Shown here in pieces: positions 15,862-31,990 of a stretch of DNA of 64,000 nt (the first letter of the stretch is position 1; the number at the start of each line of letters is the position of its first letter). The position numbers were made by a program, and so were the translations under genes. Source of the stretch: Blastocystis sp. Blastoise (lineage: Eukaryota; Sar; Bigyra; Opalinata; Blastocystidae); assembly GCA_039096225.1 (NCBI GenBank), contig JBBPEB010000009.1:585001-649000 (forward strand), read 5' to 3'. The notes below the pieces were generated by a model. The model was not told the origin of the DNA, searched no databases, and saw nothing but the letters and a program-made list of their open reading frames with translations.

Positions 15862-16963
15862 TATATATACGAAGTCTATAGTCTCTCTTCATAAATTTAG
15901 CATAAGGATCAGGGAAAGCAAAGAAAGCGTGTTCTTTAGCCCATTTAGTACTATGAGTTCTATATATATAATTATAATAATTATACATTTTTACAATTTA
16001 ATTATTACTTAATGTAATATATGAAAAAGAAGAAAATAAATAAATAATGATATATATAACTATATATATATATATACCTAAGAGAATGACTCCAGAGACC
16101 TAATTGAATCCAACGAGTGTTTAATTCAGGATATTTCTCCTATATATATATCATTAATATATAGAATACTTATGTAATCAATAAGAATAGGAAAAGACTT
16201 GAAGAAGTAGATATACATACAACACCGTCATTCTATATAGATATATATATAGTATATTTCTTATATAATAATATGTATAATAATCAATTATAATAATAAT
16301 AATAATAATAATAATATATACAGGATTATGACCACCTAAATCATGTCCCCATTGATAAGCAACATTAGCAGCATATATTTCAAATTCAGGCTGGAATTTC
16401 AATGTTTCCCAAGAAGTAGTAGCATCTCCAGAGAAGCCGATAGGATAACGATGAGAACCGAGACCTCCGAAACGACCCATAATAAAGGGACGATCTTCAT
16501 TAGACCAACGAGTCCTATATTATATATATAGAGATATATCATAATAAATATGTATGGTAATATAATATATAGTAATATAATAATAATAATATATAATAAT
16601 AATATAATATATACTTAGAAGTAAACCAAGTATAATCAGTCCAGAAAGTGGGATTTACATTACGATAAGTAGTAGTTTCACCTTGTTGGTAATCAATCCA
16701 CCAAAATTCCATTCCTCTATCGTGGAAAGGTTGAAGAATGATCTTAAATAAGTTTTCAGCATATTTCAGATCAGTGATATTCCAAGGAACAGTCTCTCCT
16801 TTTTCAGGATCATAACCCATAGCTATAGCCATTTCCTTATAGAATTCTTCATAGAATTGAATACCTCCAGCAGGATGAGTATTAAGAGTGGTGTATATAT
16901 TACGTTGTTTCATATAATTCATAAGATGAGAAGGAGAAGGGAATTCAGCATCATACCAAGTAA

Positions 16964-16999
<36 letters not shown>

Positions 17000-18185
17000 A
17001 TTGATTATATATATAGAATTATACCCTGACCATCCATTAACAGATACATTATAAGGATTAGGGAATCCATGGTCATAACTATATATATATATATATATAT
17101 ATAACAGATAATATATATATATATTATATATAATATATATATATATATATATATTATATATAATATATATATATACCTCTTATGGAAGTCCATATCAATA
17201 ACCATCATATCAATGGGAACACCCGCAGTAGCGAAATCCTCAAGGATAATCTCACGAAGGTCTGTTTCTGTCCAACTATATATATATATAATAATAATAA
17301 ATATACTATATATAATAATAAATATAATAATAAATATACTATATATAATAAAAATATAATAATAAATATAATATATATATACGCATGATATTTACAATAC
17401 CAAGAACCAAGGGAATACTTTGGAATAATAGGAATAGGACCAGAAAGAGTAGTATAATCCTTAAGTGCTTGTTTATAGTTATAACCATGTCCAAAGAAAT
17501 AAAAATCATGATATAATTGTTTATCATCTTTATCATAAGCTTCAGGAATAACACCTTCAGTCCACATCCATTCAGAATTATCTGTGAATCTGGGTCTACG
17601 ATCATCAACAATAATAGTCCAACCATTACGAGAAATAACACCCTTCTCACAGAAATTATCACTATCCCATGATTCACCTATTTATTTATATAAAAATAAT
17701 TATAAAATATAATTATAATGATTCTATCTATATTACATACGTGTACAATCCATTCCAGTACTACCATTAACACCATCTAATGTTCTAATAGCACCATTTA
17801 ATCTTCCAGGATTAGCCATACCAAAGTGCCATTCTACTTTTTGATCTAATTTCATAGTAATTTTTAAAGCAGCAGGATCAGTAACAATACCAACAGTAGC
17901 ATTATATTCAAGAACAAGAGCATCAGTTTCAATCTTAAGGAAATCACTTCTTAATTCTTTAGTAAACTTAGGAACATCAAGATTTCTATTAAGAATAGCA
18001 AAAGAAGGTTCATCGTGGAATTTAGGAGTTTCTAATTCGGAATACTCAACACGAATAACATAGGGAGTAAGAACAGTGAATCTAGCACGATTTAAAACAA
18101 TAATAGCATCAGGATTTGCAATAGGATCAAATCCTTCGAAAGCGAAGCAAGCGCAGAATAACAACGCAAGAACAATAAATTTCAT
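14362..18185 (-). CDS. Secreted glycoside hydrolase family 31 (alpha-glucosidase-like)
   Basis: Retaining alpha-glycosidase expected in the secretory pathway or outside the cell. Fourteen exons: 18185-17741, 17677-17383, 17275-17177, 17078-17025, 16965-16615, 16514-16322, 16232-16221, 16139-16078, 15959-15871, 15791-15738, 15672-15522, 15435-14970, 14886-14512 and 14451-14362, total 2,736 nt, 911 aa, all in phase. A signal peptide ends near CFAFEGF. GH31 landmarks: NGSTGMDCT, GSWYCKYHA, IDMMVIDMDFHK, the nucleophile strand GMEFWWIDYQQG, the acid/base loop GFSGDATTSWE, YQWGHDLGGH and WIQLGLWS. The beta-sandwich domain follows near GSIIPMME. WWIDYQQG differs from the usual WxDMNE of glucosidase II, so substrate (glucoside, xyloside or other) is not assignable. 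Exon 7 is a 12-nt microexon. The last 100 residues are family-atypical and lack a membrane anchor. Confidence 0.9.
14890..14949. repeat. (TAA)n microsatellite in GH31 intron
   Basis: About 20 trinucleotide units within the intron at 14887-14969. Confidence 0.9.
15796..15861. repeat. (TAA)n microsatellite in GH31 intron
   Basis: About 22 trinucleotide units in the intron at 15792-15870. Confidence 0.9.
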
Positions 18186-18908
18186 TCTTAACAAAGGAAT
18201 AAAAGATTTATGTTAGGAACAAAGAAATAACAAACTTTTGTAATTTAATCTCATTTCACAAAACTGAGATTATCGGAAGGGTAGACCCCAAAATAATTGG
18301 ATATCTTGCCGATGACGCTAAAGGTAGAAATTATTCTATTGGTTTCAAATTCATATGAGGTTTCTTGTTTGGAATAAAATTTTATTATTCATTTGCTCTC
18401 TCCTATGACTTTAACACAATTATTTTATTGGTTGAACCAATTAAGAAGATGTTTTTGATACGTTGCTGAAATGGTTCATGCCTATTTTTCATTATTATTA
18501 AAGCTGAAGAAAAAAGAAGCATTTAAAAACATTGTGTAAGATCCAGAATTATTATTTAAATGCAAAAAATATGTTTATTTCGATATAGAGAATATTACTT
18601 TGTCTGTGGCTGATTAGTGTTGAGAAATATATTTCGTTGTTAAAACAAAATGGAAACATTTGAAAGAAGTAGCTTGTAAAAAGGGAAGATTAAAAAATAA
18701 AACAATATTTATATATGAAATGAAAGCGAAGATCATCTTTGATAAACATAAAGAAATAAATGGAGAAAAGAAGAAAATGTTTAAAAGAAAAAGAAGAGGA
18801 CTAGAACTATTAAAAATTGATACAATAATATAAATAAATATATATAAAGATGGAATAAAGGTTAGTAAGAAAATTAATAACAGAAAAATATATATGAAAA
18901 AGCAATAC
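18186..18908. other. Intergenic, GH31 promoter side
   Basis: About 720 bp between two minus-strand genes. A minus-strand ORF at 18614-18961 is hydrophobic noise that overlaps the real downstream gene in another frame. Nothing else was recognised. Confidence 0.55.
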
Positions 18909-21189
18909 TTAATGATAAACTTCAATTTCTTCAACAACAAAATAGTTTTTATTAATTTCATTATTTGTGTTTACAAATAGCGAACAACCTTTGTTAGTAG
19001 TATTAAAGAATCCAATATTACCATTAAATGAAGTAAAGCTATCATTATTTTCATTAGAATTATTAGCAATATATAAATCTCTTGAATCTTTTCCATCATA
19101 ACCAAATTGAATATGACTATTTTTACTATTGACTATACTCCAATTATCATTATTAGGGAAGAATCGAGTAGGAGGAATATTAAAACTATTCTTTAATGTA
19201 AATAAGAAACTATTTGGATCAAATTGACCATATAATACTTTATATATAATATATAATATAATATATAATATAATATATAATATATAATATAATATCATAG
19301 TATATAATATAATAGTATATAATATAATAGTATATAATATTATATAAGATATATAAACATTATTATATATATATACTATCATCATTGGGTGAGAACCAGG
19401 AGAGAGATGTATACCCTCCAAATAAGTTATATATATGATTATTTTTATTCACTGTTTTTATAATAACAATAGTACCAGGGATATTATCGCAACGTGAATG
19501 AAAAGCAGAAGAAGAAAAACCATCTCTTGTAGCTCTATTATACATATATATGTTAATAAAATAATAATATATTTATTTATGTATATATAGAAAAGAAACT
19601 TAATAAATAGTGATGAATACTAATTGTTGATTCTATATTCTAAATAAATACTTATAGAGCAGACTATGTTTGTTATTATTCCCTAACCATGATAATATAT
19701 ATTGACAATAATAATCCGTTAATAATTGACTTCCAGCGAAATATTCACTTGCACAATACTCTGTAGAGTCCTATATGAATAATAATAATTATTAGCATTA
19801 TAAATATAATAAGTAGTATAATAGTAATAATATTAATTTTATTTTCTAACTATATCTTAGAATAATATATATCAAATATATAGATATCAAATAAAAATAA
19901 TTTAATATATATATATACTTGTCTTGGAGATGCAGGAGAGAGAAGAAACGGAGAAAATGGATTATCGAAGAAGGTTAAATTGGTAGATTTTATAGTATTT
20001 GTTATGGATTTTATATAAGGCATCTAATATAGAGATAATAATAGACAGAGTTATATTTTAAATATATAATAACATATAATAATGATATTTAAAATATAGA
20101 TAATAATATGTAATAATGATATTTAAAATATATATAATATGATTATGATAATAATAAATAAAGAAACTATTAAAAAAAAAAACTATTAATAAAAAAAAGC
20201 AATTAATAAAAAACACAAATTATAAATAATATTAAGAATACATAAATACTTGTAGAATAGTATGAATAGTCGGACGATCGGATATATTATAAGAAAGAAG
20301 ACTATTCACAAGTTGAATTAATTCTTTGGAATAGAATGAATTATTATGTAATATATATTGTTTTGTATTAATAATCTTATGAGATAATTCAACTTCATCT
20401 TTAATATCTTCGAAAGGAAGTTGTTTCTCTATTAAAAAAAATAATATAATTCCTAATGACCAAATATCATCCTATATAGATATTATTTTAAATAGATATT
20501 TTAAGACATAAAAATAAAACAATATATACCGCCTTTTGATATTGATGAAATTGGATCATTTGGGGTGACAAATAAGGTAAAGAATCGAAAGAAAAAGAGA
20601 TTCCACATAAATCCTGATACATCTCGTAAGGTATACCATATCCAGCTATTCGTAAACAAAAAGTAACACATAAATTATATAAAACAATATACTTAATTTA
20701 ATAATTCCATCATTAGTACATAAAATATTCTGAGGTTTCAAATTCTATATTATAGAAAAGTGAAATAAATATATTAGCATTCAGAATAAAAACCTATATG
20801 CATACAAAATAAGGTATATTGTTATCATGTAATTTTTTAAGTCCTAAGAGACATGCAAGAAGTATCAATTGTATTTGTTGTTCCGTCAAAGGTTTCTCTG
20901 AAGAAAACAATTTTTCATTTAATGAAACGCCATTCACAAATTCGGACACAATCCATATTCCATCACCTGAACAGAAACAATCCACAATAGGAGATACAAA
21001 ATGACTTGTGATAGAAGTCAAATAAAGAAAATCTTCACAAACACCTTGTAAATCACCCGTTGCATTGATAACTCTTATTGAATATAATTTATTTGTAGTC
21101 TTATGTCTTGCTCTATATGTTGTACCTAGTAAACCTTTTCCAAGGATTTCCAGGAGTTTGAAATCATTATTACGAAATCCAGAATGCAT
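18909..21189 (-). CDS. Pseudokinase-TLDc fusion protein
   Basis: Exons 21189-20806, 20744-20693, 20645-20530, 20471-20250, 20023-19919, 19770-19652, 19534-19377 and 19237-18909 sum to 1,485 nt, 494 aa, all GT-AG and in phase. Residues about 10-255 have a protein-kinase fold: glycine loop LGKGLLGTTYRA, LHDNNIPYFNLKPQNIL, SLPYLSPQM and DDIWSLGIILFFL. Three catalytic residues are replaced: the beta-3 Lys is Arg (LYSIRVI), the HRD Asp is Asn (YFNLKPQN) and the DFG Asp is Gly (TGYG); the APE Glu is Gln. It should therefore not phosphorylate, though ATP binding is possible. The C-terminal half is a TLDc domain: DGFSSSAFHSRC, LFGGYTSLSW and NSFLFTL. TLDc proteins are linked to oxidation resistance and V-ATPase regulation. 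A second TLDc gene lies at 29112-31049. Confidence 0.82.
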
Positions 21190-22296
21190 AATTAGTGACT
21201 AATGAAATATGAAATGAAAATATTTTTATAGTTAATATTATTAATCAACAAATAAAGAAAAATGAATAACTTGACAAATTCCAGATTTTTTTCTTTAACA
21301 AAAATGACACATATACAAAATATAAGTGACAAATACGATGTATACAGAATTATCCAATAAGAAAGAGATTGCATATTTTATTATTAATATGTTTAAGATA
21401 ATGTCTAAATAAGTATATCTATTGGTCAAGAAATGATTATTATAATTGAAGCACCTTTAGAAACATTGAATTTATTGGTTCTAATTGCAAGAAAAGTATT
21501 ATTACAAATATTATTGGAAAACTCAATGACAGGTCGTTGGAAAGCAATGATGACACATAGAGTCACCAAATACTAAAACGAATTGTTTTTCCGTTTTTCC
21601 ATTTTAATTGTCTATAGAACTATTGATATTTATTCATTTTTGTATATACTGTCATTTATACTGGCTGATTCTGCAATATTTTACATATGAATATTAAATA
21701 CAAGGGAAATCAAAGAACAAATTGTTTTTATTTTTTTACTATTTTCATTTTATATTAATACATAGTATATATGATCATTTTTATTTAATGACAAAGTATC
21801 CAAAAATCATTTTTATAATAATTTTCTATATCTTCGCATTATAATATAAATAAAAATTATAAAATAAATTTTCACTTTAAATTTTTATAAATTTTTGTCC
21901 GTTATTGGTATTTTTTATTTTTAACTAATTTTTATAGAATGCGATTATAAATAATGTGTAGTTATATTGGTCTCTTTTTATATGCGAAATTGACTACATA
22001 ATGGAAAATAATAATCAAAATGATTTAAACAAAAATATTATTTATATAAAAAAAATTAACAATACAATGTAATAACGCAAAAGTACATATATCTAGTAAC
22101 AAATAAGAGCAGGAAAATCAATATCATAATGTATTTGAAATAAAAACCATGATAAAAATCAAGATACTTATAATAAATACTTAAATCATCCTAAAATTAA
22201 TATATAGAGAGAAATATATAAAAAAAAATAAAAATCAAAAATAGAAAATTTATTTTTTTACATATAATTATAAAAAAGAATGTATTATAAATAGGT
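21190..22296. other. Intergenic
   Basis: About 1.1 kb between two minus-strand genes: promoter side of the pseudokinase gene and 3' end of the ABC transporter gene. Very A/T-rich; no ORF longer than background, tRNA or repeat array was seen. Confidence 0.6.
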
Positions 22297-27818
<5,522 letters not shown>

Positions 27819-29111
27819 ATCTTCTTTTAAATAAAGAAATTAATAAAATATGTTCAAAAAATTGGAACGAAATAAAAATATAGCCGCTTCTCTTCTAGAA
27901 TGGAAGAAAAGCTGTAACTTAAATTTTTTGATTATTTGAAAAGATTCATTGTAATGGATAGAATAATCATGTTTATTTGACAAACGTTCAGTCATTGAGA
28001 ATGGTAATCATTCGAATATAAAAAAGAAGAAATCAACATGTTTATCTGACCATTAGAATCTATATGTTCAGTGATTTTCTTGATTCATAAACTTTTCGTC
28101 CATTATTTGACACAAGCTCAAACTGAATTCATGGAGTCTGTCATTATTCATACCTTTTCAGACATTATTCAGAGCCTTCATTAGTCTCTGATTTTTTTTA
28201 TAGACGATTTTATCCATATTCTAGAATTTACTCTTTAAAAGTACAGTTTCTTTTAATACAACCATTAAATGTCTTCTTAATTCATAGCATATATTGAAAA
28301 AAGTTAAAGGTGATGTATAAATGATTGAGATGGAACTAAGTTATATATGTTTTGAATAGAAAATATTCTCTTTTATGCTTCATGGAATAACTTACGATAA
28401 GATTGAAATCTTGTTGATTATGAAAACAAAGAGAAATGGCGGCAAATGAATAACATTATTGTAATAGCATTTAGAATAGTAGGATGCCACCCTTATAATG
28501 ATAATGATGATAATAATAATAAATCTGAATATGATTTCTTTAGCTCTTCTGTGAATGGATATTTTTGATAAAAACAGCAGATTTATATTTAAATTGGATT
28601 AGAATGAATGAAAAATACTTTATAACTTAAGAAAAAGATAAATACAATCACAAGTTAAATAGAATCTAATTAAAGAAAAGATATAATTTTGAAATAATAT
28701 TTTTTTGAAACAATATAGATTGAGTTCAGATTATAAACATAGAAAATAGATTATGATAAGTATTGATAATAAAATTAAATATATAAACCCTATTAACAGT
28801 AAAAAACAAATTTAAGAATGAAGCAAAAATTGAATTTAATTAGTTTCTAGATATTAGAATATCTAGATGAAATAGATACAACATTACTATTTTTATAAAT
28901 TGGTTGTTATCAAGAATTAAGAAAGCAAAATATTTTAAAACTTAAAAATAAAATGATATAAAAATCCCCATGGGAAAATATATTATTTCTCGGTGAGTTG
29001 AATAATTTCCCAAAATTAAAACTAGGAAAGAGAAAAATTAAAAAGAGAAGAAAATTATAAGAAAAAGTAAGTTTTTTAATCTATTCTTTTTCATTGAGAG
29101 ATTTATTTTTT
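27819..29111. promoter_or_regulatory. Divergent intergenic region, ABC transporter / BTB-TLDc
   Basis: A 1.3-kb spacer between divergently transcribed genes, so it should contain both promoters. Sequence is AT-rich without obvious ORFs, repeats or tRNA-like segments. Confidence 0.5.
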
Positions 29112-31049
29112 ATGAGCAGTGAAGATAAATCTGTGCAAAAGCTTGATATAGCGAAATATATTGATACTGAGCTTCAAAAGTATCATGAAACTGTAGAAAT
29201 GATGAAACGAGAGGTGAATAGTACGTTAAATGCTACTTTATCGAATTCTGAGATTATATTTAATAATATGAAGAAAATGATGAGCTACATTCGTGAGAAA
29301 GAGTCAAATCCTCAGTCTACAATGATAAAGCCTGTTCTTGATGAGATAAAGAGTCTTCAAAGTATGAGGAATGAAGATTCTGTGTTGGTATTATATGGAT
29401 TTTCGAAGAGTGTTTCAAAGTATTCAATTGAGCTTTCTTTATTAAACAAATATCCTGGATCATTGTTAACAGAAATATTTAGAAATAATAAAAAGCGTGA
29501 AGATAATGTAATTAACACGATCGATCATGATGATTTATTGTTTCCTGCTATTTTATATTATATGAAAACAAATGTATTAGATATAAAAGATAAGGATGAA
29601 TATTATATAGCAAAATTATATTCTGATTTTCGATTTTATAATTTACCTATTCCTTTAGAATTGATTCCTTATGGTTTAGAAAAAGATAAGCAAGAAAAAT
29701 GGTTTAGTTCTATAATAAATGTGAAAGTAGAAGATAAGATCTATATGATTAATCGTGAAGATTTACAGAAACGTCGTATAGATGATTCTTATTTTGATCA
29801 TCCCGTTAATAAATCTATACAATATGATATGATTAATAATATATTTATCTTAACAGAACAAACTCAGTATTTCCAATATATTTGTGATTATATAGAAGCT
29901 GGAGAAATCTTTATAAAAGAAGATCCTTCTTATATTCCTTATATACGTAAAACATTTGATTATTATTCTATTCCTATTAGTGATTTTGAATTTAATAAAT
30001 GTCTTAGTATTTCTGTATCTTCTTTCTTTCAAGGATCTACATTACTTAATACACAACATGCTATTTATTTAGCAGGATGGCTTGGACTAGAAAAGAAATG
30101 GACTATTATTTATAAGTATATATATTCTTTTTTATAGTTGTTATTATATATATATTTTTTTAGGTAAATTAGAATTCTTTTGCTATTTAATTATATAATC
30201 TAATATAATATAAAATATATAATATATTTATTATAGAGGTTCAGTAAATGGTTATAATGCTTCTGATTTTCATCATTATTGTGATAATTGTGGAGAAACA
30301 ATGACATTAATATATGCTAAAGGAAGTGATGATAAACCATGTTTATTTGGTGGATATACCTCGATCAGCTGGACATCTCCTAATTTTGATGGTATATATA
30401 TTGATTTTTAATAATAATAATGATAATATATATATATGTATTTCTTTATTAATTTTTTTTTTATTTATACTTTTGAAATAATTATATTTTCTTTATAAAG
30501 CTTTCCTGATTTATATTATTATGAGTATTAGTATTTTTCTACTCTTTTTACATTCATTTAAAAACACTATTCTTTCCTCTTATCATTATAATTTATAATC
30601 ATTATTCTTTATTATTATTTAAAATTACTATTCTTTATTATTATTATTTATAATCACTATTCTTTATCATTATTATTTAAAATCACTATTCTTATATATA
30701 TATAGGTTCTGAGAAGAAGAGAGATCCTGAAAGTTTCTTATTTACATTAGCAAATCCTCACGATATCCCTCCAACAAAATTCCCGTGTATATTAACAGGA
30801 TGGTCTGTTTGTCATTGTGCCTTGAATGGTCCTGTATTTGGTTTAAGTACTGTTTATAATGGAGCTGATTTATGTGTTTTAGATCATTGTAATAATTCAA
30901 AAGGTGCTTGGTCTTTCTTTAATAGTTGCTATGGTTTTGATAATACTACAGAAGCAGGTACATCTTTATTTGTAAATACTGCTCCTGATAATGAAAATAA
31001 TTGGTTTAAAGTTGAAGACATCGAAGTCTTCTCTTTAAATAAAGTCTAA
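29112..31049 (+). CDS. BTB/T1-like and TLDc domain protein
   Basis: Exons 29112-30115, 30237-30391 and 30706-31049 give 1,503 nt, 500 aa. The start is the first in-frame ATG (MSSEDKSVQK). Residues about 15-95 are helical and charged, probably coiled coil. Residues about 95-165 (VLVLYGFSKSVSKYSIEL, then NKYPGSLLTEIF) resemble the BTB/T1 fold of KCTD proteins, and a second weaker copy follows around DKIYMINREDLQKR with DYIEAGEIF. The C-terminal TLDc domain has YNASDFHHYCDNCGETMTLI, LFGGYTSISW, SFLFTLANPHDIPPTKF and GTSLFVNTA. BTB-TLDc combinations occur in many protists; TLDc members act in oxidative-stress resistance or V-ATPase control, but no catalytic residues are known, so function stays open. 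It is a paralogue of the TLDc half of the pseudokinase gene 8 kb upstream. Confidence 0.82.
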
Positions 31050-31990
31050 TTTATATATATTTATTTTTTTATATTCTTATATGTTTTTAAAAAATTATAA
31101 TAAAAATATTTTTATTGCTATTTATATATAAATCGCTTATTTTTCTTCTTTTTTTTTATTTTTGATGTGTTGTATTATGTAAAAATAATTAAGTATTATT
31201 TTATAATATAGGTATACTTTTAGTTTTTATTCAATAAATATTTATATATTTATTGAAAAAGAGAAGAAAATAACAGTGCTCTATAAATCTATGATCAGGT
31301 CGATTCATTTGTTTTATTTTGGATATTTTACTGTATTATTCTGTATATATAAGGTTTTAAAAATTATTTCATTCTTTGTTCTAATCATTTTTTTTTTATA
31401 AAGTCATTCATCTCATTTTCTTATATTCATGAATCTTGTTTTTCACTCCATAATATTCAGGATCCATTTTTTTTCAAATGAGAACTCTATTTTTTATTAA
31501 AGTTTGTATTTATTTTCGAAATGAAGATGAAATAAATGCATTGATGAATTAATTATAAATAAATCTTTTGTCTTAATTAGTGATCATTTCAAGTAATTCC
31601 AGTTTATTCTAATGAAATACAATTAATATGTAGAATCAACTTGAATGTTTTTACACATGATCAAAAAACGAACTTATCTCTACATGATGATAAAAACCTT
31701 TGTTAACATTAAAAAGAAATTTGTATTCATCATTCTTCTGTAACCAATCAAGTGTTGAACATCTGAATTTTAAAGAGTTCTCTCTTTTGGAATTATTTAT
31801 TTTTCCCTTAAAGAAAAGTATTTTCCCACGGATATCTAGTATTTCTAAAAATATATGGAAGCAAAAGCCTTCTCATGACACCACTTGAGAAACAGAATAT
31901 TTTGTTTGCTTCCTTTTTTTCTAAAGAGAAAAATAACTCAAAAGAATATCACATAATTTTTTAAATAAATAATAGATAATATAAAATAAA
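31050..31990. other. Intergenic, thioredoxin reductase promoter side
   Basis: About 940 bp between two plus-strand genes. A 62-codon ORF at 31700-31888 has no motif and AT-rich random composition, so it is not called. No RNA gene was seen. Confidence 0.55.

Noticed and set aside
18614-18961. 115-codon minus-strand hydrophobic ORF
   Set aside because: Overlaps the true end of the pseudokinase-TLDc gene in another frame and has no conserved features.
27819-29111. Possible hidden gene or tRNA in the 1.3-kb divergent spacer
   Set aside because: No conserved motif in any frame, no cloverleaf-like GC-rich segment seen by eye.
31700-31888. 62-codon plus-strand ORF upstream of thioredoxin reductase
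   Set aside because: No motif, and not joined to any recognisable exon.
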